Notes under the pieces: generated by a model
What the model saw: only the letters and a program-made list of their open reading frames with translations
Databases searched by the model: none
What the model was told of the DNA's origin: nothing
NCBI GenBank assembly: GCA_013399895.1
Contig: VXBA01003489.1
Span: forward strand, 301,855 to 365,854
DNA: 64,000 bases
Direction of reading: 5' to 3'
Source of the DNA: Serilophus lunatus
Taxonomy: Eukaryota; Chordata; Aves; Passeriformes; Eurylaimidae
Part shown: positions 1 through 13,960 of the stretch, in pieces
Numbering within the stretch: the first letter of the stretch is position 1
How the letters are laid out: the number at the start of each line of letters is the position of its first letter
Position numbers and translations under genes: made by a program

Positions 1-231
1 GAGGATTTTCCTGCACTTGGGATTGCTAAATCTGGGATTGCTAATATTTATATTCTAGAGTATAGTTAGAATATTTATTTAGAATTATATAGAATATAAC
101 AAAAGGCTAGAAATTATATTTTACATAAAGAATAAAGAATATAAAGAAGTGGGTGTTTGCTGAAGGCCAGAGCAGCTCAGCTCAGCTCCTGCAGATGTAG
201 GAACTGTGAGTTCCCAGTACTTCTGAAATTC

Positions 232-440
232 TTGGAATCATGGAATAATTTAGCTTGGAAAAGCCTTCTGAGACACTGAGTCCACCCATTCCCCCAGCAA
301 TGCCAAGGTCACCCTACCCCTTGTCCCCAAGTGCCACATCCCCAGGGATGAGCAGCTGGACGCCCCTTCCAGGAGAATTTTCCCTGATATCCAACCTAAG
401 CTCCCTGGGGACCTGGCCCCCCTCCCTGCTCATCCCTGGC
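232..440 (-). mobile_element. CR1 LINE 3' end
   Basis: The + strand begins ttggaatcatggaataattt and continues gcttggaaaagccttctgag, then the ccaaggtcaccctaccccttgtcccc and ccctgatatccaacctaa blocks seen in other CR1 copies here. The sense strand is minus, the same as CNTN4. Confidence 0.7.
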
Positions 441-720
441 AGGGGTTTGGGCCGTGCTGGGCTGTGACTGTCTGTAGGTGTCACTGGAGGCTCAGGGAAG
501 CACAGAGCTCCCTCTCAGCCTTCCTTGCCTTTCCTGCGGCATTTTCAGGAGCCCCGGGTTGTGACACAACAGCCCTTTCCAGTGTTCCCTGCTTTTCCCT
601 CCTCTCCAGCCCCGCTGGCAGCACAGGGGGCTCCTCCTGCAGCGTGTCCTGAGTGTGAGCAGCCTCAAAGCTCACGGGGATGGTCCTCAGCTGGAGCAAA
701 CCCTGCTGGCCACACCACAG

Positions 721-1000
721 CACCATGGACTGTCCTGAGCTGGGAGGGACCCCCAGGGATCATCCATCCAGCTCCTGGCCCTGCCCAGACACCCCAACAA
801 TCCCCCCTGTCCCTGAGTGTTGTCCCAGCCCTCCTGGAGCTCTGGCAGCCTTGGGGAGTGCCCAAACCCTGGGGAGCCTGGGCAGTGCCCACCCACCCTC
901 TGGGGGAAGAACCTTTCCCTGAGATCCATCCTGCCCCTGCCCTGGCACAGCTCCAGCCCTTCCCTGGGTCCTGTCCCTGGTCCCCACAGATGGAAGAGGA
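721..1000 (-). mobile_element. CR1 LINE 3' fragment
   Basis: Contains gctgggagggacccccagggatcat and ctcctggccctgccca, then tgtccctgagtgttgtccca, all shared with copies at 9414 and 60838. GC-rich, sense strand minus. Confidence 0.75.
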
Positions 1001-1733
1001 GCAGAGAAAGCAAGAAGTGATGGCACAGATATTGTGCCCATCAGCAAGATTTCCACTGAGCAGGGGCTTTTATCCTGCCTGTGTTAGGTGCCTATTTCCA
1101 TCCCATTCCCAAATATGCTCCTCCCCAGCTTGGCTCAGCTCCAGGGGCTGTGTGTCTGCTGCACAGGGAATGGATTCAGCAATGCTAAAACCCACAGTGC
1201 CTTTGAGTTAAGGATATCAAAGTCCTTAGTAAACAAAGAGATCTGCCTTGCCAGCCCTGGCTGCTGAAGGAATACAGAGTATTTGACTGCAATAAAAGGC
1301 TGAACTGTAACATGCTCAGGAGATGCAGCTCCTCTTGTTGGCCTCAAATCAGTGGAATTGAGCATTCAGAGACAGATTAAAAAAAAAAAAGAAAGGGATA
1401 ATGTCAGCATTTTCAATGCTGGTTGCTGAACCCTGTGCAGCTAATACCTAAATGCTTATTTAGACATCTATCCCAGCACTGAAGAGCTCAGAGGAGAAGG
1501 AAGAGAAGGGAAAACTCAGGTTTTGACATATTTATCAAGCCTAAAAAACCTGCCCCCAAATTCATGGTTCCTTCAGACTGTTCTGCTTCCAAGGGAGATT
1601 TTCCAAGGCCTTGCAAAGGCTTTTCCTCCCTTTCTTGTTCCAGCCTTGTCTCCACTTCAGCCAAATTTGTGCTTTCATGCTGTTAAATTTGGTTAATGAA
1701 AAGTAATGGGAATTTTGTAGAAGATCCTATAGA

Positions 1734-1815
1734 AACATGGAATCATTAAGGTTGAGAAAGATCTCCAAGATCATCAAGTCCAGCTTCTGACCTGTATTGA
1801 GGTCTGGGGTCCCTC
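1734..1815 (-). mobile_element. CR1 LINE extreme 3' end
   Basis: catggaatcattaaggttga followed by gaaagatctccaagatcatcaagtcc is the standard reverse-complement CR1 terminus. It is very short. Confidence 0.75.
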
Positions 1816-1982
1816 TCCCCTTTTCTGCCTGACTAGGAAAAGTCTGTTGTAAATACTCATGGCTTTGGTTATGGACAGATTAATTACTTACCTAATTCTC
1901 TTAAATTAGTATTAAAGATCCAGATACTTTTTTTTCCTTATCTGCATAAACCCTTTCCTGTACAAGATTTGGGAAGTAAACC

Positions 1983-2081
1983 TTTATCTTTGATAAATTG
2001 AAAGGATCAATCAGTGCAGACCACAGGTAATTGTGCAAATTTGCACTAATTAAGGTTTACCTTAAAGGTATCAAAGATAAA
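1983..2081. repeat. 13-bp perfect inverted repeat with internal palindrome
   Basis: The arm tttatctttgata at 1983-1995 is the exact reverse complement of tatcaaagataaa at 2069-2081. Between them lies the 14-bp perfect palindrome gtgcaaatttgcac (2033-2046). GTAAACC/GGTTTAC motifs also occur at both ends. The structure could be a MITE-like remnant or a cluster of binding sites. Confidence 0.8.
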
Positions 2082-4247
2082 TCTTGCTTCCTGTACAGGC
2101 TCTGAAAATGTGTTTTTCTTGTAGATGAACTCCAGCATTTAGGACTCACTTTTCCTTCCTTTTTTTTTGGAATACCAGCATGTTCCCATTTCCATTTTGC
2201 CTTTTATCAGCAGGAGTTAATAAATGCATTGCAGATCAATGTCCCCTATTTGCAATGACATTTTACATTATTGTATTGATTCCAAAGCAAATCATGTCTG
2301 GAGATAATAAAAATCAATCCTGGAGGTAGAGTCATCTGGTTTCTATGAGCAACCAAAGAATCAAAGTCCAGTACATGAAAACACTCAAATGGGCTCTAAT
2401 GTTTCTTTCTGTGTGAATGAAACATTTATCCAAGAGTATAAAGTTGAAAGCATCTGAGACTTGATTAGTGAAGCACTGGGAGCTCTGAGCACCATCAGGC
2501 ATTATGAGATGAGCAGAAGAGAGGAAAATACACCCCTGAATTCAAGAGATTAAAAAACAATTAATAACAACACACAGGATGACTGAGCAGAGCAAACTAC
2601 AGTTATCTTAACAGACTGAGTAATTTATGGGGCATGGCCACAATGGAGATTCAAAAGAAATGGGCAAAAGGTAAGTATTTACAGTATTTGGGCTTCAAAA
2701 TATCCCAGATGTGAACTGTGATGAGTCACATACAGATTTTTAGGAAAAGGCACAGGGCTCCTTTGCCAATACATCCCTTTTTGCCCCCCTGAAATCAGCT
2801 ACTACACACCTACTAGGCAAGGAACTGCTTTACAGGCACAGTTCTGAACAGGAAATTCCCCAGCACTTACAGTGTACCCTGGTGGTTCAGCCTAATCAAA
2901 TATAATCCTATTAAAAAGGGGACACTATCAGTTTAGAAAAGGGACTTTAGGCCTGGGTCTAAAGTCACTTAGCCCTGATGTTAGAAATGGGTGGGATTAG
3001 TGGTCTGGATCTTTCCATGTCATCAGGCAGAACAACCTGGCAATGAGGGCAGGGAGACATGGCCATGATTTAACAGGGATTAAGGAAAGCAGGGATGGAA
3101 CATCTGACCTTTCCTGGAAGAGCAGGGACTCCAATTCAGCAACACACTTGAGCTGGGCATTTAGGACATGCTAAAATTGCTTTCCTGAAGGAGGGTCCTT
3201 ATCTTGCAGTTTACTTGGCCTAAATCTTGCCATAGCAGGACCAATACAGTTATTTTTAGCTGGGTGCCCCTTTCTCTGCTTTCTGTCAGGGTGGGAAAGG
3301 TTGTTTAAAGAGGAGAGTTTGGATGTTATTCCCTGTGACTGCAATGCTAAGTGTCATGTGCATCCAGTGCTGCAGGTTCCCTTTCAACAGCAGTTTCCTT
3401 CTCACTTGCCTTCAGAGCTGAGGTACAAGTTATTAACATATTTCTTCATCTGACATTGAAAAAGAGCTTCCCACAGATTGAAAACTGTCTAAACTTGATG
3501 TAAGAGTCTCCCTCCCAGGAATTAATGCCTCCCACTGCCCAGGCAGGGACCAGGCAGTCAATCAGGGGATTGCATTTCTGCACACTCAAATCTGCATTCT
3601 CTGTGTGGCTGAATAATAAATGAAGGTTAATTTAAATCTGAAAACACATTAAGAATGGAATTGCATGGAAGGATACTGGGGAGGGATGTGCCATTAGAGC
3701 AAATTCAAAGACAAAATGTATGAAAATATATCCACTCCATGGAGAGTGCAGAGAGTGTTACTTACACGATGAGAGGGCACAATACTCCATTTTAACCTCC
3801 ATTTTACCCAGTGCAATGCAATCTGATCAAATCAAACTCTCTCCATGCAATTGTCACAAAGAAAATCATATGTAATGGGGTCTGGAAATGACAATCAAAT
3901 CTGTGACTCAGAGAAATTTGTCCCTGCTCTTTCCAGCAGCATCCAACAGTGGCTGATTACACCATGAACCCCAAACATCTCTTCTGCAGCTCTTTGCATT
4001 TCAGACTAAAATAAAAGCCACTTCACTTCAGAGGTGCCTCGAATGAAATCGCTGTGTTTGACAAACGATTCAACCCTTTGAGACACGTTTTACAGATAAC
4101 CCAGTGAATTCAAGGTGTCACCTTTTGTGGGCTATTGATTGCAACCAGCTGATATCTGTCTTTTCAAGTAGGGAATAATCTACTGTCATTGAAGAAATGA
4201 TGGCCATCTTCCAGAGAAGGTTAATCAGATACAGGAGAAATCATATC

Positions 4248-4327
4248 TAATCTTTGATAAATTGCAAGTCACTCAAGGATCAATCACTGTTCTCCTTGTC
4301 CCACAAAGCACAGGTAATTGTGCCAGT
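4248..4327 (+). repeat. Related copy of the 1984-2037 sequence
   Basis: The blocks atctttgataaattg, aaggatcaatca and cacaggtaattgtgc occur in the same order and orientation as at 1984-2037, with extra bases between them here. The right inverted arm is not evident at this copy. Confidence 0.65.
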
Positions 4328-7300
4328 GTAATGCTGTGCAGCCCGTGGACACAGTGCCCAACAACATTTTGCCCCCTGGAGTAGCTCAGCCTGCTGGGAT
4401 GGTTCATTTATGGTGCTTTTCCATGTCTTGAATAGCAATGACCATAAATCAAAAGATTTCAGAAAGCAGCAGAGCAGCAATAACATGAGATCCAGGCACT
4501 CAAACTGCAAAATTATGGAGTGAGTTGCATAGTCTTGGGATTTTTAAGGTTATTTAGGTCTTTCCTACAGGAGTTCTATGTCTGTTATCCACACCCTCCT
4601 CATCAGGACCAAGGATTAGCTGACATGAAAGAACAAATCCCAAATTAAGAGTCACTAGGAGCAGATGCCTCTTGAGCTGCCAAACTTAGGGAATAGCCTG
4701 AAAATCCCTGGCTGGACTTTCCAGCTTCCCAGGGAATGATCCATAGCTTATCCATCCTTAATATCATGTGGATCAAGGTTTGCATGGGTCAGCAATGCCT
4801 TGGCATAAACCAGATTTTGGGATACAGGTCATTTCTCAAGCAGCCCAAGACACATTTATCTTCCAATGTGCCATGTGTGTCAGGAAAGGGAACTGGAGGA
4901 GAGAACCTCCTGATAACTCTGAAAGCAGTTTATGCTCTTTTATACTATTTTTTTCATTATTAGAACTTGTGGAAAAATATACATTAGCAAAAAATACCTG
5001 CAAGTTTAAGTGAAATGAAGGAAGCACAACAGGACACGCATAAACCCAGCTGCAAACCTCAGGATCTGACAAAAACTGAGGCAGGCAACAGGGAGACATG
5101 GAAAGCAAGAGCAAGAGGGATGATTTTAGCTCTTGTTATCAGTATTCCCAAAGGAATTGTACCCAGGCTGCCCGTGGCTCCTGCCAGGGGACCACAGCAG
5201 GGAACCAGGCCCTCAAACACCAGTCTGAACATTCAGACTTTGATTCACAACCAAATGTGAACAATTAAGCTCAACAGAATTCCCATGAATAGATAATTAC
5301 ACAAGCAAAAGAGGAGGAAGAGTGCAGAGCAAAGAGGAAGGTTGCTCCAGCATAGGCACAGACTTGGAATAATTGGGAATAAAACAAATTTTCCTCACTG
5401 TCTGTGTGACCTTGAGCAAGTCATTAAAAATCTCTGCTGCCTTATTTGCCCATCTTATAAACTAGATGAGACCTTCATTAGAAACTGTTTTGTCTTCCTA
5501 TACCACTGTGCACAGCAGACATTTTTATTTAACTTTTCCTTGAGTCCCCATTGAGACTTCCACACCACCACAAGCAAATCTGAGGCCCAAACATCTATTA
5601 CTGAACAAACCAAGTGACAGCAAGAGCAGAACCTACCAAAAAACACATCTAAACATAATTTCCTGGGCTGCAAACGTCTAATTTGTTTTCTGGTGAAGGT
5701 GAGATGGTCTCTCAGTGCAAGGAAATGCCTTGTTCCAGTTAATTAGTGACACACAGAGGAGACAAACTCTCCTTCTGAGGGATGTGCTACTGGTTTGCTG
5801 CCTTGCTTGAGCCCCACTAAGGATGTTATGGAAGGGGCAGGATGGAGGCAGGATCACAGGTGAAATGAAGATAACAACCTGCAAGCCCATCCCCTCATTA
5901 TAACTCAAAATCCCCAGCTCCTACTCTGCTGAATAAAATAAATCATTAAAAAGTGTCCCTGACATTTCTTCCTGTTCGTGACATTTTACCTCAAATTAGC
6001 CATGGGTTTTTCTTATGTAAATAATTTCAAAACCAGAATCAAGGTCCAAAGACACACACAGAGAGGAGGAGGAACAGGGTGTCAGCTCCATCTCTCAGCC
6101 CGGTTTCAGTGGTGGATGAGCTTGGCCCTGAGCACGAAGCTTTGCAGGGCTCAGTCCTGGGCTGCAACATTTCTCTCAGACACTTCCACTCGTTGCTCTG
6201 CTGCAGGGAAGGAGGTCCATTGTCAGCTGCATCACACAGTTTAGTTACAGAGCCTTTAAACTGTGCACTTCAAACACGAAAGGAACGAAAACTTTCACTG
6301 CTGACTTTCTAAAGAAACTCTACATTCAGATATATTCACAATGAAGGTGGAATAATACACAGGACTAAACCTACAAATCAGATCCCTAGTTCTTCATGAT
6401 AGTTAAAACCTTCAAACACAATGAAAGCAAAATTCATATTCCAAGTGTGTGTGTGACACAGAGACTGAGAAAACCAACCCATGCCATGGCAAGTCCATCC
6501 AGTGACAAAAAGCCTTGTATTTCAGAGTCAACCTGCTTTGAGCCATGAATATTTGCATTCCTGTTGTATTCCCTAGGGACTGGCACAGGGATACAGGACA
6601 CCCAGAATTAACCTGTGCCACTTACAGTCTCTCTGCCACCATGATTTTGGGATTAAGACCAGAGACTCCAGTCTCCATATTATCTTTGATGGGATCATTA
6701 ATTATCTTGCTTAAATTCCTTTACAAGAAGGGAAAATGAGGTTGCAGCAGTGCTGTAGATACTCCCTGATCTCAAATCCATCCCTCCCAGTCTGAAACCA
6801 TGTGTCACCTGCCCATTATCACCTGGTAAGAACCTCTGAGTAACCTGTTTGTAACCCAGCCAAGCCCAGGGAGGAAAAGCCCCAACAGCTCAAACCCTCA
6901 GAAGTTTGGCTCCACTAAACTGCTGCCAAAAATGCTTCTGAGAAAATACACCAAAGGCCTGGTATTTCCCCAAGTGCTGTCCCAGATTCCTGTCTTCAAC
7001 ACTCTCACACTTCCTCCTCCTCCAAGACAAAATGTTCTCCCTAAACACTTCCTGGGACTCTCTGATGTTACAAACAGCCCTCAGGCCACTCTGTTCTGAG
7101 TCACAGCTTTGCAAGGATATGAAGTTCCCTTTCCCCTCTTATTTTCATACACTCCTTCCTTCATCTTCCCCTGACACAGGGATCAGCAGTCACTCCCCAC
7201 CAGTGCATGTCCTGTTTAGATCCTCATTTCCCCCATCCCTGTCCCAGTCAGACTCAATCTGCTGTGGAGAGAAGTGGCTCTAGGGAGACCTTCCACCTTC

Positions 7301-7792
7301 CACAACAGCTGCAATGACCTCAGTTTTCTCTCTTGTATTGTTTTCTCTTGGAGTACAGTCCTGATTTACCCAATAGTTGTGGAATTCCCATGAAACTCAT
7401 GTCTGGAAGTCCATCCCACTGCATTCTTTATAAAAGGACAAGCTGTGAAGACCAAACTCACAATGTCAGTAGACTTAACTCAGCATGTCAGCAGATTTAC
7501 AGTGAAGCAAAGTAGAAGACGTGGGATCACATCCCATGAAATGTTAAGCACAACTTAAAATGTTAAGTGCAACTGTCATGTTTCATTTTGTAGGAATCAA
7601 AAGAGTTCCATGAAACTAAAAGCTCAAGGAGGTGGATCTTCCACTGCCTGAGGTTTGTGCAGAGACACACAAAGCTGCAGGAGCTGGGAAGTGACCCCTG
7701 GTTTCCGAGCCCAGGTGGATTTATTCCTCCTTAAACAGAATGTCTGTGGAAAACCAGCAGCAGCAAATGCCAGAGTTGGGCATGGCAGAGGT

Positions 7793-7850
7793 CACAGAAC
7801 CAGAACATCCTGAGCTGGAGGGACTGAGTCCAACTCCTGGCCCTGCACAG
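7793..7850 (-). mobile_element. CR1 LINE extreme 3' end
   Basis: cagaacatcctgagctggag followed by ggactgagtccaactcctggccctgcaca matches the 721/9414/60838 group, with a small internal deletion. Confidence 0.65.
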
Positions 7851-9413
7851 TTTTTTACTTACATTTTACATACAATCACACACAGAAACACACTCATTTA
7901 TAATCAAATGCACTAATTTTACTGGGATTTAAATCTGTGGTTCAGTTTTAACTGTGTTTGGTTTTCATTTGTATTCAAAACCTGAAAAATATTTTAACCT
8001 TTCTGAAATGGATCATGCTAAAATAAATGAGAGCAAGCTGATGAAAAGTGTTAATTAACCTGATTTTGTCTCATTAAGAGTTTGTGTTTAACCTGTAGGT
8101 CAGCTGATGTATGGACCTGATCCTCAGTGATGAGCTAACCAACCCAGTCTTTTATTGATGATGGAGAACTCCTGCCCCCTCTTCCTTCTTTTGGGGAGAG
8201 AAAAACGTTCCCCCCAAAAAAAGCACTCAACTTTTAAAGGAATTATTCTAACCTTTTATTTTTAATGGCAGGAGAGGTTGAAATAATCCTGACCCTGCAA
8301 CAGATTTTGGGTTTAAGATGCAAATATATGATTTTTACAGATGAAAGGGTTGAATTTATCTAAAAAAATTATCTTTTCCCCCGCATTATGTGCTGAATAA
8401 GATACAACTATAAGCATCAACTACTTGCTCTAGTCTTGGCTTCATTACTTACCTGTGCAATTATCAGTTTTAAGACCCCTGATGTGCCTGAAGGTTGGAG
8501 GGGCACAGAGGAGAAAGGAGGAGGTGGTGGGAGGGAAGTGTGGGGAGGGATCTGCTGCAATTCCCATGATCCAGAGCAAATCCTTCACTCCAACTGGAAC
8601 CCTCTGCTTCAGACCCAGACAAAGCACCTGGAGAAGCTGCTTGGTAGGAGTCAATATATTTGTATTTCTGCTTTTAAAAATATCACTCTAATAATGCTAC
8701 AGATTAGTCCAAAATTGGCAAGAGAGAAAAGCAGGAGATCTATGCTTTTTAATATCAAGCTCTTCACCAAGATGACTTTTATCATGTTAATGGCTAAATC
8801 ACACTGATTGTAAAAGAGCCAAAATGAGGCAATTAGTAAGGGCTGTGACAGGCTCAGGAAAGGAAATGCACAGGGCTTGCAGTGGGAGCCAGATGGATAT
8901 CTTCAATATATTTCTTATTGTCTGCTTGTGGTAATATGTTCAATTAAACTAAATCAGTAGCACAGAAGAACCTTTGAATTGCCTGGAAAAAGAATTAATT
9001 GTCTGCTGTAAATTTAATGAAGCTGAACACTTGTGTTATGTTTACAAGTTTTATTTGTTATGATCAGTAAGTGTTTACAAGGGAAAAAACCCCTCCTAAC
9101 TTACTTCATTCAGCCCTAAGAGCAAACCACTGGTATTTGATTTTATTCTTGGTATTTTATTTCATTTACATGTCTTTCTGCCACGCACTGGTTCTTTCCT
9201 TAGCAGTTGACCTATTTTTTTTTCCTCTGCCTACTAGGAACCCAGCAGCTCTTGCTGTGCTGTTCATTCAGTTGCTGGGGGCTAATCCTGACTCAAGTGT
9301 TTGACCACGAACTTGTGTCACAGCCCATCCCCAAAGGGGCTGATGGACATGTCCAGCCATGGGCTGGTCCCTCTGACATTTACCATCATCCTCCTCAGTG
9401 TTTGAGCCTGAGC

Positions 9414-9530
9414 ATCACAGAATATCCTGGAAAAGACCCACAGGGATCATCCATTCCAGCTCCTGGCCCTGCCCAGGACACCCCAAGGATCCCCCCCTGT
9501 CCCTGAGTGTTGTCCCAGCCCTCCTGACAG
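9414..9530 (-). mobile_element. CR1 LINE 3' fragment
   Basis: atcacagaatatcctggaaa, then agacccacagggatcatcc and ctcctggccctgcccaggac, continuing into the tgtccctgagtgttgtcccagccctcct block also present at 760-835. Confidence 0.8.
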
Positions 9531-11899
9531 GATGCACAGCTACTCCATCTTCCCTGGGGTGCTTTGGGCTGACCTGATTTTTCTTTTCTCACCAGAAGGA
9601 GGAAAACCAAAGGATTTCCAGCCTCAGGTGGAACAAGCTTGGAGGGGAGGCCCTGGCAGCACTGAAACACAAAGCTGAGCTCCTCACACCCACACAGGGG
9701 CATGGGGACACCACGCAGACACCCTGGCTGGAAAATAACCATGGAAGTTGCCTGAAACTATTAAATACTTGGTTAACCCTTGTGTTTGAAGTGCCTGTGG
9801 AGAAAAGGCAGCAAAGACTCTGAGGTATCTACTGGTTACCAGCCCCATCACCAGCTTTTACTTCAAGTTTTTCCACCCAGGATTTGTTAAGCAGCTCCAG
9901 CAAAGAACAGCCTGAAGCACTGGGGGTACCAGGAGGAGAAGATGTGGGGGATGCCCACAACTCCCTCGTTTATAATTGTGCCTTTCATGCAGTGCTTTGG
10001 GTCATAATTTGACTTAAATCCAGCAAAAGAGCCTTAATTGTGTCCTAGAAATAATTGGTGTCTGTGGAAATAGTCCAATTAGAGCTGAACACATTCCTTT
10101 GCAATTTCATGGGCAAAAATTATTGCTTTCCTTGTCAATTGTGAAAATCAAGTGTTTGCTGCTGGTTATGACTTAGAAGTCAAGAAAGTTTTTTCAGACC
10201 TAGAAATAAGTTTTGTTTCCTAAACATAAGAAGACATAACATGTTGTCATGAATAAATCAGAGCCTACAGAACTCTGTGGTGTTCTCTGATCCTATAAAT
10301 CCTTGATTTAAAGATTCTGAAAACCAAATTTATACTCTAAATTGACTTTTTTTACCTGATTTTTCTTAATGTGTTAGGCTTGAAAAGGAATACTTATTCA
10401 TGTCTGGACTGCATTTAAAACTTTGCCCAGCAAATACCACAAGAAAATGTAAGAACAGTGAAACTTCTTTTGATGATTTCAGAGTTCTGAGCCTTTGGTA
10501 AGTGTAGAAACTCTTGGTTTTGATACCAGTTGAACACACCCCCCGTGTCCTACCCAGCATAATTACAAAAAGCCTATAAAACATGGACAGCCCTGAAGTG
10601 CTGCTGTGGGGTTATTACTTTAAACTCTGCCTCTCTTTTTTAAATTATATTTTGTGCTTTCAACACCAGGTGTCACTTACCCAGGTCCTTTCTTAAGGGC
10701 TGAGGAATAACCACCATGAATTTAAATGAGGTTGAGTTGAACCATAAGGAAAGAAAAGGAAGGAAGGGCTTTGCATGACTCTAAACAGTGCTGGGACAAG
10801 GCAGAGCTCAGAGTGACAGAGGGGCCGTTCTTGTATCCAAATGACCCACGCCATATGGGTGGATGGCATGGAAAATGCCTGCAACACATTTCTGGGACAG
10901 TTTGCCATAGAAATAAAACAGCAGCAAAGTGTCTGATGGGGGAAAAATTAGGGAGGCTTCTGGAAATGTGGGTAGTGCTTAAATAGGTCAATGGATTTAA
11001 GTATCTGCTGCAATTTTCCCTTGGTTCATGTTAAAGAAAACAATAGGACCTTAATGTATGGCTACTATGGAAAAAATGAAAGCCCTGCCCCGAGGAATTT
11101 ATAACCTGGTTACTCCAAAGTCATGCCAGAGCTGAGAACAGCTGGTAGAATTCCTAGTTATTGGTATTCACTGATTTAAAACCCCCCAAAGCCATGGATA
11201 TAAGGAAGCACAACCCATTTTCCAACAAATGCAGTTCAGTACTGGCCAGGTGATGTCAAAACAGAGACAAGCACAGGTGACAAGGTGGGCCAGGAAGACC
11301 ATTCCCATCCCACCAACACTGTTGTTGCAGAGGGTAAATGCTGTGTCCTAAAGGGCCAGAGCAGCACAGCAAGAGCTGCAGGTTTAATGGCAACAACATC
11401 TCAAGTCTCTGGAAAGTTACTTGATAATGGCCCAGAATTTACAGTATTTAATCAATTTTAAGTGCAAGGCAGCACTTCAACATTCACACAGAGGAATAGG
11501 CTTGGAATGAAAAATATGCTATTTTATAGAAAATAATTTGAATCACTGTGCTGGACAAAATCAAGACCATCAGTCTGTTCAAGCGTGAGGAAAAAATAAC
11601 CTCCTGACATTATCTTTGTGTTCTTTTTCTGCTAAAGTGATACAGATCCCAGCCAACAAAAGATCTCTGGCTTTTACTGCCTTGAGCCCTCCTGTGACAG
11701 TCCAAATGAGATGAGCCAACAGCAGCAGGAAAATGTTAAAGGTGCCTCATAATTAAACAGGCAAATAAAGGCAGTGGAACTTGCCCTTGTCAGAGATGCA
11801 AGGATGAGACTGGAATTGCTGCACTGATGGGGACAGGCATCTACCAACCCTACCAAGCATTTACACATAGATTTATAAATAAATTTATATGAAAGTGTG

Positions 11900-11919
11900 T
11901 CTAAATACATGTATTTAGA
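11900..11919. repeat. 20-bp perfect palindrome
   Basis: tctaaatacatgtatttaga reads the same on both strands over 20 bases with no spacer. It lies in an AT-rich patch of the intron downstream of exon G. Confidence 0.95.
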
Positions 11920-13895
11920 AACAGAGATGGGTTTATAGCTCAGACTACAGCCAAAAGGGAAGCAGCCACACGTGTTGGTGGTGGGTACCACGATCCATTC
12001 ACCTCCAACAGCCCCAAACCAAAGCTGGCCACACATCAGATATTTCCTGTGTCTGCTGGAGAATGGGCTGCATGACAAGGACTTTCTCATCCTGTGAAGG
12101 GAAAGGTGCTGAGACACAATTATCATCTGCATTCCTCTCGTTTGGGGGCCTTTTCCACACCTTGTGCTGCCAGAGACACTTCATGTGGTTCTCACTCCTG
12201 GCACCAGCTGGAACTTTAGCACCAGGAGCCTCTCCTGGCACTTCCTATAGCCAGAGCTTTTATTGGAATGTCTTGAAATTAGTCTCCTCTTCCAGCCTGC
12301 TGCTATATCAGCTAATTTATGTCACTGCATTAAATACAAATACACTCACATTGTACAGTCTATGCCTGTTTACACTATTTGTCATTTAATCCCCTGGTAC
12401 TCAGGAAGACTCTAATCTTTCCGTGTGTTGGAAGAATTGAACATTTAGCCTCAAGTACAGCAAAAAATGAGGAAACAAAATGGAAAATTAATATTTATGC
12501 AATACATGGAAGCACACACCATATTTTACACAGCTCTGAACACTGCCTGGGATTCTTCTCCATCCTTACAACCTCCATCCTGCTTTTTAATTTAAAGGTC
12601 AAACTGTACAAGTAAGTTTCCAAGATTTCAGGTCTTGGAGGCCAAGAGGTTCTCATTTAACACCAGTCAACAGAGCAAACCCAAACCACAATTGCACTGG
12701 TTCAGAAAACCACTGGGGTTCACCAGTTCCAACAACAGAATGTTAATACTCAGCCCTATGGGCACCCATCAGAATTGGATATTTTTTAAACTGTCTACTC
12801 ATGCATAATATGAATATTTATTCATCCCTCTCTGGTTGTTTGCCAGAAAGTTATTTTAAGCTCCTTGGTTGTGGTGGAACAGACATTCCCCTCCTCCTCC
12901 CATCCTTGCCTGCACTGTCTTTGACACTGTTGGCATCTCTCCCCGAGAAAGAAAATTAAAAGAAAATAAGGATAACCTGCAATATTAATGGAAGAACACA
13001 GGAAGGTCAGGAAAAATGTCTTTTGACCTTCACAGTTTTGTACTCAATGACAGAAGATGAGTTAGGAGAGACTGTAAGCATATCTTAAGGTCAAAACCCA
13101 TATCAGCTGATAAATTAGTCTTTTTGTACACCACAAAACTGAGTTAAAATAAGGAATTCAGTCATATTTCTGTCCAAACTCACAAGTGTTTGACTTAGGG
13201 CAGAGAAACTCAAGCATTTCAGTGTATAATACAGTATTTTACACAGTTCACTTGGAGTTCAGAATAGTTTCTGTTCTTTTCTACTTTTTATGGGCTAGAT
13301 TTGAAATTGCATTTCTCAGTTTGCTGTTAATATCCACATCCTGGGCTTAAGAGTTTATTCTCTGCTTCATGCACATGTGTCACTCCCATTAATGCTAATG
13401 GAATCCAGTTAAAACGGGGCACTGAGGGGGAAAAAAGCACTTGCTAATCCTTTAAAGCCTCAAAGTGATTTGTAAACCACATGAACCCAAAGATCAGGTA
13501 CAAGAGCTGCCGACTCTTGTGCTGGGAGTTACCACCTATTCCTTGGGCACCAGAGGATTTGGACTCCTCAAAATCACTCCTGGTTTTCCAAAACTGATTT
13601 ACTGGTGGTCCCTGAATCAGACCCTGATTCACCCCCTTGGTGTCCTGCAGCACATGGAAAACCAGGACAATCTGTGGTTGTGCTCCTTCAGCAGCAGTTT
13701 TTTTGCTGCAGGTGCCTCCTTAGGATAGCACAGATGAGGAAAAGGCAGAGTCAGCTCATACAGGGACTGAAGGCTGGTCTTTGGTTTTGTTTGCAGGGAC
13801 CCACCTGGGCACAGGCAAAGACCAAACAAGGTACTCAAACCGACCTCAAACTCAAAGAAGTCTGGGGGTCTGCCTGTTCCCCTATAAGGGGTCAC

Positions 13896-13960
13896 AGAGT
13901 TACAGCCTGGTTGGGGTTGGAAGGGACCTCTGGATGTGTTCCAACTTTAAAACCCATGGA
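13896..13960 (-). mobile_element. CR1 LINE extreme 3' end
   Basis: gtcacagagttacagcctgg then ttggggttggaagggacctctggatgtgtt is the CR1 terminal motif in reverse complement. Confidence 0.65.

Noticed and set aside
525..1211. 228-codon open frame on the + strand
   Set aside because: Low-complexity Pro/Ser-rich translation running through GC-rich CR1 sequence read antisense, with no domain or splice context.
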